Positions 53,001 to 62,352 of a stretch of DNA of 64,000 nucleotides are shown here, one piece after another. A program made the translations under genes and the position numbers. The stretch spans positions 1,550,001 through 1,614,000 of the forward strand of contig NZXX01000001.1 in the NCBI GenBank assembly GCA_002702065.1, written 5' to 3'. The stretch comes from Anaerolineaceae bacterium. GTDB lineage: Bacteria > Chloroflexota > Anaerolineae > Aggregatilineales > Phototrophicaceae. The number at the start of each line of letters is the position of its first letter. Positions within the stretch are counted from its first letter, which is position 1. Below the pieces are notes generated by a model, which was not told the origin of the DNA, made no database searches, and saw nothing but the letters and a program-made list of their open reading frames with translations.

Positions 53001-55412
53001 ATGGCAACACTACATATGATTGGGAATGCCCACATCGATCCGGTGTGGTTGTGGCAGTGGCAGGAAGGTTTCCACGAGGTTCATGCCACCTTTCGTTCGG
53101 CGCTGGACCGCATGAACGAATACGATGACTTCCTCTTTATCTCCAGTGCGGCCCAGTATTATGAATGGATTGAGCAGAGCGACCCGGCGATGTTTGCAGA
53201 GATTAAGCAGCGGGTTGCGGAGGGGCGTTGGGAAATTGTCGGCGGGTGGTGGATTCAGCCGGATTGCAACATCCCCTCTGGTGAATCGTTTGTGCGTCAG
53301 GGCCTTTACGCCCAACGTTACTTTAAGGAGAAGTTTGGCGTAACCGCGCGAGTCGGGTACAACGTCGACAGCTTCGGCCATGCGGGGACGCTGCCACAGA
53401 TTCTGAAGAAAAGCGGGCTCGATTATTATGTGTTTATGCGTCCCTCACCGGTCGAGAAGGGCCTGCCGAGTCGCTTGTTCTGGTGGGAAGCGGATGATGG
53501 AACGCGGGTATTGACCTTCCGCATCATGTTTGAGTATCTCACGTGGGGGAAGGAAGTCGACCAGCATGTGCGCCGCTGTGCACAGGAGCTGAAAGCGCCC
53601 ATTGAAGACCTGATGTGCTTTTATGGGGTGGGCAATCATGGGGGTGGCCCCACCAAAGAGAACATCGAGAGTATTCAACGTCTCAACGCCGACCCGGATT
53701 ATCCAACCCTGCTTTTTTCCACACCGGAACGCTATTTTTCTCATATGGCTGCGCAGGATTTATCACTGCCGGTGGTGCACGATGACTTGCAGCATCATGC
53801 CAGTGGTTGCTACGCGGTGCATTCGGGCATCAAGCACTGGAATCGTCAGGCAGAGAACCGCCTGCTGGCTGCCGAGAAGTTTAGCACGATTGCCGCACAG
53901 GTCGTCAATCAGCCGTACCCAGCCGATTTCACGCAGGCATGGAAGGGCGTGCTGTTCAATCAGTTTCACGATATTCTGGCCGGCACCAGCCTCGAATCCG
54001 CCTACGACGATGCCCGGCAACTTTTCGGTGAATCGATGGCGATTGCGGGCCGCAATCTGAATCTTGCGACGCAGGCGCTTGCGTGGAAGATCAATATTCC
54101 GGCGGAGGAAGGGGCACGCCCGATCGTCGTCTTTAATCCTCATGCCTGGGCGAGTCGGGTCAATATTGAAAACGAGTTTGGGCCGGTGCGTGAAGGCGAT
54201 GTACTGCTCGATGATGCGGGGCAGGAAATCTCGTTTCAGACGGTGCAGTCCGAGGCGACGGCAGGAGGGCGACACCGTTTAAGCTGGGTGGGTGAGCTGC
54301 CACCAGTGGGCTATCGCACCTACCGGCTGCTGCCGCGGGCGAAGCGCACGACATTCCCCAACGTGGAAGCCAGCGATACTGTCGCTGAGAACGAGCGTTT
54401 GCGTCTGGAAATTGATCCTGAAACGGGCTGGATCAAATCGCTGCGGGACAAACTGCGCGGTGTGGAAGTTTTTGATGGAGCCGCCGCCCAACCAGTCGTG
54501 ATTGCGGACGAAAGTGACACCTGGTCGCATGGTGTTTATACGTTTGATCAGGAGATCGGCGCGTTTGAAGCCACCCGTGTGCACCTTGTCGAACATGGCC
54601 CGGTGAAGGCGGTCATTCGCGTTCACAGCCAATGGGGGCATTCCACGCTGATACAGGATTTCAGCGTTTACCATGACCTTAACCAGATTGATGTGGCGGT
54701 TACGGTTGATTGGCGCGACCGGCTGAAGATGCTCAAGCTGCGCTTCCCGGTGCATGTGCAATTTCACAAAGCAACGTATGAAGCGCCTTATGGCAGCATA
54801 GAACGGTTTGCCAATGGTGAGGAAAACCCGGGGCAGGGCTGGATTGATGTTTCCGGCACTTCGCGGGATACGGGTGTGCTCTATGGATGCAGCATCCTCA
54901 ACGACGCCAAATACAGCTTCGATGTGCGAAATCGTGATATTGGTATGACGGTGCTGCGCAGCCCGGCTTACGCCCATCACGACCCAGCTATACTTCAGGC
55001 GGACAAAACCTATTCCTATATCGACCAGGGTATTCAACATTTTTGCTATACCATTCTGCCGCATGATGGTAGTTGGGAGCAGGCCGGGACGGTGCGCCGC
55101 GCTGCTGAACTGAACCAGCGTCCCATCACTCTGAACGTCACGTCGCACGAAGGACCATTACCACAGGCTCATTCCTTTGCATCGGTTGAACCAGCTCACC
55201 TGCACTTGAGCGTGATCAAACGGTGGGAAGATGGCGACGACTTGATTGTTCGCATTTATGAAACGGCCAAAATTGCCACAAAGGGCAAGATCTGTATCCT
55301 CGATCGGACTTTTGAAGCGGACTTCGGTGCGGCGGAAATCAAGACCTTTCGTGTGCCCAAGGATAAAAAACAACCTGTGACCGAGACGAATATGCTGGAA
55401 TGGTCTGAATGA
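53001..55412 (+). CDS. GH38 alpha-mannosidase
   Basis: An 803-aa class II alpha-mannosidase. The N-terminal zinc and catalytic site is intact: IGNAHIDPVWLWQWQEG (His11, Asp13) and nucleophile Asp123 in GYNVDSFGHAGTLPQ; GVGNHGGGPTKENI and FNQFHDILAGTS follow. The C-terminal half is a set of beta-sandwiches ending at about residue 800. The length and lack of signal peptide match bacterial cytoplasmic GH38 enzymes. It starts 21 bp after the aldolase, third gene of the LacI-controlled operon. It trims alpha-mannose from imported oligosaccharide. Confidence 0.96.
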   Translation: MATLHMIGNAHIDPVWLWQWQEGFHEVHATFRSALDRMNEYDDFLFISSAAQYYEWIEQSDPAMFAEIKQRVAEGRWEIVGGWWIQPDCNIPSGESFVRQGLYAQRYFKEKFGVTARVGYNVDSFGHAGTLPQILKKSGLDYYVFMRPSPVEKGLPSRLFWWEADDGTRVLTFRIMFEYLTWGKEVDQHVRRCAQELKAPIEDLMCFYGVGNHGGGPTKENIESIQRLNADPDYPTLLFSTPERYFSHMAAQDLSLPVVHDDLQHHASGCYAVHSGIKHWNRQAENRLLAAEKFSTIAAQVVNQPYPADFTQAWKGVLFNQFHDILAGTSLESAYDDARQLFGESMAIAGRNLNLATQALAWKINIPAEEGARPIVVFNPHAWASRVNIENEFGPVREGDVLLDDAGQEISFQTVQSEATAGGRHRLSWVGELPPVGYRTYRLLPRAKRTTFPNVEASDTVAENERLRLEIDPETGWIKSLRDKLRGVEVFDGAAAQPVVIADESDTWSHGVYTFDQEIGAFEATRVHLVEHGPVKAVIRVHSQWGHSTLIQDFSVYHDLNQIDVAVTVDWRDRLKMLKLRFPVHVQFHKATYEAPYGSIERFANGEENPGQGWIDVSGTSRDTGVLYGCSILNDAKYSFDVRNRDIGMTVLRSPAYAHHDPAILQADKTYSYIDQGIQHFCYTILPHDGSWEQAGTVRRAAELNQRPITLNVTSHEGPLPQAHSFASVEPAHLHLSVIKRWEDGDDLIVRIYETAKIATKGKICILDRTFEADFGAAEIKTFRVPKDKKQPVTETNMLEWSE

Positions 55413-55499
55413 GTATCGGTAGTCGCCAATTCGGTTGGCGGTTGCGGTTGTAAATTTCATCTGCCTCGCCTGTCGGATGACTTTATCCGGCGTTGATAT

Positions 55500-55551
55500 T
55501 GCCAGAGCTATGACGCATGGGTTGTTCGACCGATGCATCATAGCTCTGGCA
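55500..55551. repeat. 14-bp perfect inverted repeat
   Basis: TGCCAGAGCTATGA (55500-55513) pairs with TCATAGCTCTGGCA (55538-55551); a further GCAT/ATGC extends the stem after a single-base bulge. No T-run follows on either strand, so it is not an ordinary terminator. Confidence 0.6.
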
Positions 55552-55810
55552 TTCTACGGTAAAAATCATACACGCTTATCTCCGGATTGATTATCCATCA
55601 ACTCTAGTTATGCGATTCATTCTGTAAGGATGGCGCAGTCTTCCAGGATTTCGCTTACACCGGGGCTGCGCATCGAGCGGCTCTTTTTAGTTGAGTAATT
55701 TGCCTCGTTAGTCGGACTTAACACCACTCATAACCGTCTATCTGACCCATATACGTAAACAGCAAAGCTTATAAAATGTTGGTTGTTATAGGTCAAAGGG
55801 GTCATAAAAA

Positions 55811-55845
55811 AATGGCGAAACTGACCGATTGTGTGTTTTGCCATT
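55811..55845 (-). terminator. Minus-strand terminator
   Basis: AATGGCGAAAC (55811-55821) pairs with GTTTTGCCATT (55835-55845) with one G-U. On the minus strand the stem is followed by TTTTTTT. It would end transcripts coming from the transaldolase operon, which would then run antisense through the small ORF at 55979. Confidence 0.55.
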
Positions 55846-55978
55846 AATCCCGGATACGTGAAGAATTCCTCGTATAGCGTGTGGGGGAAGAAGAACAGTC
55901 ACTCATCAAGGCACATCAGCAACAGGCCATCTTTGTTGTAATCCTTAGCGTCGTAAGATGTGGCGGAGGGACAGGCGG

Positions 55979-56227
55979 ATGACGTCTTTCAGGAAACGCT
56001 TTTTAGGAATTAAGCATTTGAGCGCCTGTGATCAGAGCGAGTCGAATGTTGAATGGCTTAACCATCAGTTGGAACCATACTTGGAATGGAGAATCCTGGC
56101 ATTGGAACAGAATGCCGTACTGCTTTGTGAGCCGTTCACGACTGATACATGGCAGCCAGAGAATATGATTATCCTTGAAGGTAACCTGATGGAAGCCTGG
56201 TTCGCGCTTCGTGAGGCCAGGCAGTAG
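55979..56227 (+). CDS. Small hypothetical protein (82 aa)
   Basis: A short ORF with ATG 55979 (MTSFRKRFLGIKHLS), GGAGGG about nine bases upstream. The product has no signal peptide and no motif I know; its composition (Leu, Glu, Trp rich, with YLEWRILALEQNAVLLCEP and LEGNLMEAWFALREA) is protein-like. It stands alone between the mannosidase and the convergent transaldolase. It may be real but could be a chance frame. Confidence 0.5.
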   Translation: MTSFRKRFLGIKHLSACDQSESNVEWLNHQLEPYLEWRILALEQNAVLLCEPFTTDTWQPENMIILEGNLMEAWFALREARQ

Positions 56228-56370
56228 GATATACCAGACAGGCGACCAGAGCATATGCAGTTCTATTTGCCTGCTGAGGTCGCCTGCATGTTGAAGACTT
56301 CTTTCTGTAGCCCGGTGTGTGGTTCGTATTCGCCCACACCCATTAGGCTGATTGAAATACGGTCGCGCGC

Positions 56371-57465
56371 CTACGCCCGCATAAACTGACGCTGTTTGCT
56401 TTTGATCGCGGCAAGCAGCTCGTCGAATGGTTCGACAAATTGATCAACACCTTCGCGCTGCAATTCCTGTCCAACCTCGTACAAATCAATCCCCAGTTCT
56501 TCGACACGGGCAAGTTGAGCCGTCACGTTGTCCATATCATCTTCCAGGGCGGGCCTGACCGTGCCGTGATCGAGAAAAGCCTCGAGCGCATCCGGCGGGA
56601 CCGTATTGACCGTATCGGGGCCGATTAAACTATCCATGTAAAGCGTATCGGGGTATTCCGGATTTTTGACGCTCGTGCTGCCCCAGAGCGGGCGCTGAAC
56701 CCGTGCGCCGGCTGCCGCCAGCCGCTGCCAGCGCTCACCGCTGAACAGCTCTTTGAAACGGCGATAAACATTCTTCGCGTTGGCGATTGCAATCTTGCCG
56801 CGCAGTTCGGATGCTCCCTGGCTGGCCAGACGTGGATCCAGTTTGACATCAACCCGGCTGACAAAAAACGATGCGACCGACGCGACCATTGACAGGTCTT
56901 GCCCATCCTGTGCCAGTACTTCGAGCCCCTGAAGATAAGCTTCTGCGACCTGCTCGTAGTGTTCGATAGAAAACATCAGCGTGATATTGATATTGATACC
57001 TTCGCTGATAAGCTGCCGAATGGCGGGGATGCCCTCCGAAGTGGCAGGTATCTTGAACATGACATTGCGTCGGTTGACCGCGTGATGCAGCCGGCGAACT
57101 TCCGCAATCGTCCCCTCCGTGTCGTACGCGAGATTTGGATTGGCCTCCAGGCTGACATAACCGTCCAGGCCATTCGTGCGGTCATAAACACCGCGCAAGA
57201 TCGTCGCGGCATCCTGGACATCTTTAATCGCCAGCGCCTCATAGATCTCCTGCGGCGATTGGCTCTCAAGGTCCAGTTCGTGTAATTGCTGATCGTATTC
57301 GTCGCTCTGGGCAATGGCCTGCATGAAAATCTTCGGATTGGATGTCATGCCGCTCAGTCCGCGATCGACCCATTGTTGGAGTTCGCCTGACGCCATGAAA
57401 TCGCGACGGATATAATCCAGCCATATCGATTGGCCGAGCTCGTTCAGTTCATGTAGCTTTGTCAT
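56371..57465 (-). CDS. tal: Transaldolase
   Basis: A 364-aa class I aldolase of the pentose phosphate pathway, transferring dihydroxyacetone units between sedoheptulose 7-phosphate and glyceraldehyde 3-phosphate. The start IWLDYIRRDFMASGELQQWV and SGMTSNPKIF are typical of the longer Tal type found fused or unfused to glucose-6-phosphate isomerase. The Schiff-base Lys138 is in NVMFKIPAT; the final strands QRPLWGSTSVKNPEYPDTLY are conserved. It follows a lipoprotein gene by 21 bp. Sedoheptulose 7-phosphate is also the substrate of GmhA, relevant to the ROK-SIS gene 7 kb away. Confidence 0.96.
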   Translation of the reverse strand: MTKLHELNELGQSIWLDYIRRDFMASGELQQWVDRGLSGMTSNPKIFMQAIAQSDEYDQQLHELDLESQSPQEIYEALAIKDVQDAATILRGVYDRTNGLDGYVSLEANPNLAYDTEGTIAEVRRLHHAVNRRNVMFKIPATSEGIPAIRQLISEGININITLMFSIEHYEQVAEAYLQGLEVLAQDGQDLSMVASVASFFVSRVDVKLDPRLASQGASELRGKIAIANAKNVYRRFKELFSGERWQRLAAAGARVQRPLWGSTSVKNPEYPDTLYMDSLIGPDTVNTVPPDALEAFLDHGTVRPALEDDMDNVTAQLARVEELGIDLYEVGQELQREGVDQFVEPFDELLAAIKSKQRQFMRA

Positions 57466-57486
57466 GAAACCTCCTGCTTTACGGGC

Positions 57487-58122
57487 TTAAGTCGAAGGAC
57501 CAAGCGACCGAAGGATTTGCTCAAACAACGTGAGGTCGCCCTGGCCGGATATGATGAAGTTGGAATCATTCACCTGGGTGATGGCAACCACTTCCAGTTC
57601 GCCCTCGTCTGTCGAATAACTAATGACATAGGCCGAAATATTTTCGCCGAATTCAATCGTGGTTTCGTTTGTCACGGTGTTACCAGCTTCGTTGATCTGG
57701 CCCTGCTGCGACTCGATCAGCGCCTCAACTTGCTCGTCCGTCTCAAGCAGGACAAAATCAATCTTGGTTTCTTCGGCGGTGACGTCGTCATCCTCTTCTT
57801 CCGGGGGGTAAGATGTTAAAACAGCCGAAAAACCTGCGGTGCCCTGTACGTACCAGTCCATCGGATAGTTGAAGCTGAACCCCAGTTCATCATCGGTATA
57901 GGTCGCAGGCAGTACATCCTCCGAGGGGTCGGCGCCCAATGTGTTGGCCTCAACATCGCCCTGGTCTTCATCCGCAATCGCGTCGCCAGAATCCGGTATG
58001 TCTGGCTGAGGGACCGTGACCACCGGCGTGGGGGTCGTCGCCTCTGGTAAACAGGCTGCCAGTGCCAGCGCGATAATCGGCAGCGTGCTGAGAAACTTAC
58101 GTGAATATGTTGCTAATTGCAT
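57487..58122 (-). CDS. Lipoprotein with PsbP/DUF1795-like domain
   Basis: A 211-aa lipoprotein. ATG 58122 has GGAG eight bases upstream (58128 is the alternative). Signal with lipobox (IIALALAAC, Cys near 26), an acidic Pro/Asp/Glu-rich linker, then a small domain beginning YTDDELGFSFNYPMDWYV, the form of PsbP/DUF1795 domains, ending FEQILRSLGPST. Function unknown; probably a surface or periplasm-equivalent protein. Transaldolase is next in the transcript, with no obvious functional link. Confidence 0.82.
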   Translation of the reverse strand: MQLATYSRKFLSTLPIIALALAACLPEATTPTPVVTVPQPDIPDSGDAIADEDQGDVEANTLGADPSEDVLPATYTDDELGFSFNYPMDWYVQGTAGFSAVLTSYPPEEEDDDVTAEETKIDFVLLETDEQVEALIESQQGQINEAGNTVTNETTIEFGENISAYVISYSTDEGELEVVAITQVNDSNFIISGQGDLTLFEQILRSLGPST

Positions 58123-58355
58123 GTGCATATCTCCAATTTGATGGCTTGTTTCGCATTGTTCAGTCAAGGACCTGAACTGTGTAACATGATTGTAGGACAG
58201 GGGACGGAATGAAGAATGAGCATAGTGCCGCGTTTTGACGTGCACACCCTGACTGATCATTGACTGGGTCAAAGGGACTATGTTGGCGGTTTACACGCCT
58301 ACAGATACTTCGATTGAAGTCAGGGCGATGACTGCGATTACGGCGCTTGATGGGG

Positions 58356-59651
58356 TTATTCATCCTGCGATTGCAGCGTTTGCTGCCTGGGTTTCTCTCG
58401 CTCAAGAATGATGCGTACGGATCGGTCGTAGAGCAGATAATCCCACGCCCAGTTGAGAAGTACATTGAGGCGATTTCGGAACCCGATCAGCGTTACGATA
58501 TGTAATCCCAGCCAGGCAAACCAGGCGATCAGGCCAGTTAGCGGCACACGGTTATAGATCCAGGCGACTGCGCGATACCGGCCAATGGTGACCATTGTTC
58601 CCCGGTCGTCATATTCAAAGTCCGCCGGGGCTTCGCCGCGAATGCGCCGCAGGATATTTTCCGCTGCCAATTCGCCTTGCTGCTGGGCAACCGGGATAAG
58701 CATCGGGTAGGCGTTGCCATTTTGATCTTCGAGGTAGGCAATATCCCCAATAGCAAAAATATTCTGGCGGCCTTTGACTTCTGTCGTGGGGTGGATGGGG
58801 ATGCGCCCGGCCTTGGTCAGGTCGACATGGAGCATTTTCGCCAACGTCGATGCCTGTACGCCAGCTGCCCAGACAAGCGTGTGGGTTGGAATGATTGTGT
58901 CGTCACCCAGCACCACATGATCTGTGGCGACATCCACGACCTTTGTATTGAGGCGCACTTCCACGCCCAGCGACTCAAGCTGTTTCCGGGCAGCTTCCCG
59001 CAGGTTTTCAGGATAGCTTGCGATAAGATGGGGTAGCATCTCGATCAGAATGACGCGGGTACGCAGTTTGGCGCGCGGGAATTCTCGTTGCAGCACATGG
59101 TTGTACAACTCATAAATCGCGCCTGCGGTTTCCAAGCCGGTCGAACCGCCACCGACCACCACGATGGTTGTCAGTGGTTTCCGCTTCTCTAGGTCGGCTG
59201 TCCACGCCGCTCTTTCAAACAGCTTTAACAGATGATTTCGCAGCCGGACGGCGTCATCCAGTGTGTTCAGTTCGAAAGAAAAGGGGCGAAAATCATCATT
59301 GCCAAAATAGGTGGGGGTATTGCCGGTTGCGACAATCAGATAATCATACGATTCGTGTCGCCGTTCACCTTCATTGTCGACTTCGATCGTCCGGGCATCG
59401 TAGTCAATATTTGTAACCTCACCCATCAGAAAGGTGATATGCTGCTGTTTGCGAAAGATGCTGCGCACAGGATGAGCAACGTCGCTGGGGTCCAGCGCAC
59501 AGGTGGCAACCTGATAGATGAGGGGCGTGAACGTGTGAAAATTGCGCTTGTCGATGAGCAACACATCGACTGGTTGATTTTTCAATTTTCGGGCGGCAAA
59601 CAGACCGCCAAATCCGGCTCCGATAATGACAATTTTGGGTCGGTGATTCAT
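58356..59651 (-). CDS. ndh: Type II NADH:quinone oxidoreductase
   Basis: A 431-aa flavoprotein that oxidises NADH and reduces quinone at the inner face of the membrane without pumping protons. FAD motif VIIGAGFGGLFAA, NADH motif VVVGGGSTGLETAGA, the quinone-side segment (VAQQQGELAAENI) and IFAIGDIAY are present. The C-terminal amphipathic helix region (WFAWLGLHIVTLIGFRNRLNVLLNWAWDYLL) anchors it to the membrane. Monocistronic; a long bidirectional hairpin separates it from the response regulator gene. Confidence 0.94.
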   Translation of the reverse strand: MNHRPKIVIIGAGFGGLFAARKLKNQPVDVLLIDKRNFHTFTPLIYQVATCALDPSDVAHPVRSIFRKQQHITFLMGEVTNIDYDARTIEVDNEGERRHESYDYLIVATGNTPTYFGNDDFRPFSFELNTLDDAVRLRNHLLKLFERAAWTADLEKRKPLTTIVVVGGGSTGLETAGAIYELYNHVLQREFPRAKLRTRVILIEMLPHLIASYPENLREAARKQLESLGVEVRLNTKVVDVATDHVVLGDDTIIPTHTLVWAAGVQASTLAKMLHVDLTKAGRIPIHPTTEVKGRQNIFAIGDIAYLEDQNGNAYPMLIPVAQQQGELAAENILRRIRGEAPADFEYDDRGTMVTIGRYRAVAWIYNRVPLTGLIAWFAWLGLHIVTLIGFRNRLNVLLNWAWDYLLYDRSVRIILEREKPRQQTLQSQDE

Positions 59652-59754
59652 GGTTGAGTGCCCCCGGAAATTAACTTTCGGACGAAGCAGGCCTGACAGA
59701 TGAGATAGTATATACTGGCAAAAATCAGGCGGAGAACATTAAAGTTTGACGATA

Positions 59755-59802
59755 GACCAAAAAACGCTCATGTGCATCGTGCTATCTGAGCGTTTTTTGG
59801 TC
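59755..59802. terminator. 16-bp-stem terminator between NDH-2 and the response regulator
   Basis: GACCAAAAAACGCTCA (59755-59770) pairs perfectly with TGAGCGTTTTTTGGTC (59787-59802), loop 16. The A/T-rich outer arms give T-runs on both strands. It terminates the response-regulator transcript (minus strand, end 59828) and isolates ndh. Confidence 0.85.
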
Positions 59803-59827
59803 GGGAGCCAGTCACATCAGGTATAGG

Positions 59828-60481
59828 TCATCTGACCGATGTTTCGACCAGAGAATGTCGTAAGGCGATCGCTACCGCTTCCGCCCGGTTATTGGCTTCG
59901 AGCTTGGCCAGGATGCTGCTGACATGATGCTTGACGGTCGAACGGCTGATGGTCAAACGGTCCGCAATTTGCCGGTTGTTGAGCCCTTTCACCAGCAGCG
60001 CAAGCACTTCATTTTCCCGCCGGGTGAGGTTTTGTCCTGGGGCGGGTGGCTGCGTTGCTGCCTGAATCAGAATGCGTGTTGCTTCCGGTGCCAGTGTGGA
60101 CTGGCCAATATGCGCCGCGTGGATGGCCTCGGTGAGCTGTCCAATACTCACATTCTTCATCAGGAAACTGATCGCGCCGGCTTTGAGCGCCCCCTCGATT
60201 AAGTCCCGTTCATCGAAGCTGGTGATCGCGATGATCTGGGTATTCTTGTGCTTGCGCCGAATCTCGGCGGTGGTCTCAATCCCATCCTTGCCTGGCATGA
60301 CCAGATCCATCAGGACGACATCAGGCTGAACTTCGTCGCACAACTGCAAGGCTGAGACACCGTCTTTTGCGCTGCCGACAAACTCCAGGTCATCCGACGT
60401 CTCGAGCATAAATTGTAATCCACTTCGCACCATGTCATGGTCATCAACGACCATCACGCGAATAGTTTTGGTATCTATCAT
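59828..60481 (-). CDS. NarL/FixJ-family response regulator
   Basis: A 217-aa regulator with ATG 60481 (GAGG upstream); GTG 60496 is the alternative. Receiver residues Asp13-Asp14, Asp59 (VVLMDLVMP), Thr/Ser in ITSFDERD and Lys in FLMKN; complete LuxR HTH: LTRRENEVLALLVKGLNNRQIADRL, STVKHHVSSILAKL. It follows its histidine kinase by 11 bp. Canonical residues contrast with the degenerate regulator at 8023. Confidence 0.95.
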   Translation of the reverse strand: MIDTKTIRVMVVDDHDMVRSGLQFMLETSDDLEFVGSAKDGVSALQLCDEVQPDVVLMDLVMPGKDGIETTAEIRRKHKNTQIIAITSFDERDLIEGALKAGAISFLMKNVSIGQLTEAIHAAHIGQSTLAPEATRILIQAATQPPAPGQNLTRRENEVLALLVKGLNNRQIADRLTISRSTVKHHVSSILAKLEANNRAEAVAIALRHSLVETSVR

Positions 60482-60492
60482 TTTTATTTTCC

Positions 60493-62352
60493 TCACGTCT
60501 CGATGTTGCTCGACCAGTTGACGGCAACTTTCGTTCCTTGCCCAATCTCGCTGGAAATCTGTAGATCTGCACCGACAGACCGGGCACGCTCACGCATGTT
60601 ATCCAGCCCCAGCCCAGCCATCTCGGCCCGTTGGGGGTCAAAGCCGCTGCCATTATCTGATATGAGCAGGCTGACCTGGCCGTTGGTCTGGCTGAGTTGC
60701 ACAATGGCTGTGCTAGCTTCGGCATGTTTGACGATATTGTTAAACGCTTCTTGCACGATGTAGTACATGGCCACACGTACCGTTGTGGGCAGACTTTTCA
60801 CCTGGGCCACATGACATTGAATGTCGATAGCCTTCTGCCCCTTGACGGCATTGACGATCTGGAAAATCAGCTCGTCGAGCTGGGTGCGCAGCAATCGTTC
60901 CGGATGCAGCTCGAGCAGCAGCGTTCGCATTTCTGCCAGTGCGCCCCGCGTGAGCAGATGCAGCTGCTTGAGGCGGGCAGGCATTTCGTCCGGACGTTTG
61001 TCCCATAACAGCATGAGTGATTCCGCCATCAGGCTAGCGGAGAATAACGTTTGACTCACCGCATCGTGCAGGTCGCGCGCCAAGCGCTGCCGCTCCTGAA
61101 TGGCTGCCAGTAACTGCGCTTTCTCGTGCAGCCGGGCATTCTGGATGGCGATGCCCGCTTGCTCGACAAAGAGCTGCATGTATTCTGCGTGACCCTTGTG
61201 AAACACATCCGGCTGATAACAGTCCACGTTGAGGAAGCCAATCACTTCCCCGCCCAGAAAGATCGGGCTGCCGATATGCGAATTCAGCCAGGGCGTATGC
61301 TGGGCCGGAAGACCGGCGTAGTGTTCTGTGTTGGGAATGACCAGCGGGATGCCGCTTTCTCGAATCGCCTGAAGATCATGCAGTTCGTTGACCGGTGTTT
61401 GGGACGCGCTGAACCGCTGCAAGGGGTGATCTTCGTGATACCCATGGCTGCGGACGAGGTAGGCGATGTCCTGCTCGATGAGGATGATATTGGCGGCATC
61501 GTGCGGCACAACCTTTCCAATATTTTCGAGGATACGGGTGATGACCTCATCGAAGTTGAGTGTACTCGTGAGCGCGGATGCGGTATCGCGCAATGCTTCG
61601 GCGAGGACACGTTGTTCCCGCTGGACCATCTCGATCCGTTTGCGATGGTTGATATTCGTGCATACGCCGATGTAGCCGAGTTCGTGATTGTTCTCATCCA
61701 TGATTTTGTCGAGAAAGAGCAGCGTCTGGATAACGTGGCCATCTTTGGATCGAAGCTCAACTTCACCTCGCCACGACCCTTTCCGTCGCACCGTCCCAAA
61801 TATATGTGTTCCAATCCTTGGGTCCACGAACAAGACCTTCGGGATCCCTCCCGAATTCAAATCATGCGTCGAATATTGATACATGTTCAGAAATGCGGCG
61901 TTGGTATAGACCGATGTGCCGTTCACGTCCGCGATATTGATGGCATCACTCGTGCTTTCAATAGCGGTATTGATGATGGTTAATCTTTCTTGGAGGCTCG
62001 CTTGTTTGCGGGCGAGTTCATACGATTTGAGCAACGTCGCCAAACGGATGGTCAACTCGTTGGTATGGATAGGCAGGCGGATGACATCATCTACATGACA
62101 GACGATGTCCGGTGACAGGTTGTCAATTACATCACAGGTGCCTGCGAACAGACGTGGCATAGACGTGTGCTGTTTGGAAGCTAGCCAGTTATTGACTGTG
62201 CTCCATTGGGCTTGATCCACGATACAGAGATCGAAGGCACATGGGGCAGTATGGGCCGGATCAAACGCCGTTACCTGATGAGTCGCCAGCAGCGTTTCAT
62301 GTATGATTCTGGATTGATTTTCGGCATCAAGTGCCAAAAGTATATGGGCCAT
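60493..62352 (-). CDS. PAS-GAF sensor histidine kinase, NarX-type (HisKA_3)
   Basis: A 619-aa soluble kinase. ATG 62352, the third of three ATGs, has AAGG at six bases. Residues 1-110 look like a receiver fold without the acidic pair (ILLALDAENQSR... CIVDQ), so it is probably a pseudo-receiver. A PAS domain (about 125-240; STSDAINIADVNGTSVYTNAAFL), a GAF domain (about 255-410), then HisKA_3 with phospho-His in RLARDLHDAVSQTLFSA, N-box VQEAFNNIVKHAEAS, SDNGSGFD and GLGLDNMRERARS follow. Paired with the downstream regulator. Confidence 0.93.
   Translation of the reverse strand: MAHILLALDAENQSRIIHETLLATHQVTAFDPAHTAPCAFDLCIVDQAQWSTVNNWLASKQHTSMPRLFAGTCDVIDNLSPDIVCHVDDVIRLPIHTNELTIRLATLLKSYELARKQASLQERLTIINTAIESTSDAINIADVNGTSVYTNAAFLNMYQYSTHDLNSGGIPKVLFVDPRIGTHIFGTVRRKGSWRGEVELRSKDGHVIQTLLFLDKIMDENNHELGYIGVCTNINHRKRIEMVQREQRVLAEALRDTASALTSTLNFDEVITRILENIGKVVPHDAANIILIEQDIAYLVRSHGYHEDHPLQRFSASQTPVNELHDLQAIRESGIPLVIPNTEHYAGLPAQHTPWLNSHIGSPIFLGGEVIGFLNVDCYQPDVFHKGHAEYMQLFVEQAGIAIQNARLHEKAQLLAAIQERQRLARDLHDAVSQTLFSASLMAESLMLLWDKRPDEMPARLKQLHLLTRGALAEMRTLLLELHPERLLRTQLDELIFQIVNAVKGQKAIDIQCHVAQVKSLPTTVRVAMYYIVQEAFNNIVKHAEASTAIVQLSQTNGQVSLLISDNGSGFDPQRAEMAGLGLDNMRERARSVGADLQISSEIGQGTKVAVNWSSNIET

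Larger units (their letters stand above)
55413..55978. other. 566-bp gap with several hairpins
   Basis: No gene is supported in this stretch. From left to right: a small hairpin CGCCAA-TTCGG-TTGGCG (55424-55440) just after the mannosidase stop; a 14-bp hairpin (55500-55551); unremarkable sequence; and an 11-bp hairpin (55811-55845) whose minus strand ends in seven T. Confidence 0.6.

Noticed and set aside
54279..55148. 289-aa open frame antisense to the alpha-mannosidase
   Set aside because: No motif, no start signal, and full overlap with a conserved GH38 enzyme.
56239..56286. CAGGCGACC/GGTCGCCTG hairpin as terminator between the small ORF and transaldolase
   Set aside because: The nine-base stem is perfect but the loop is 30 bases and no T-run follows on either strand.
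61126..61983. 285-aa open frame antisense to the PAS-GAF kinase
   Set aside because: Opposite to a complete histidine kinase and without recognisable domains.
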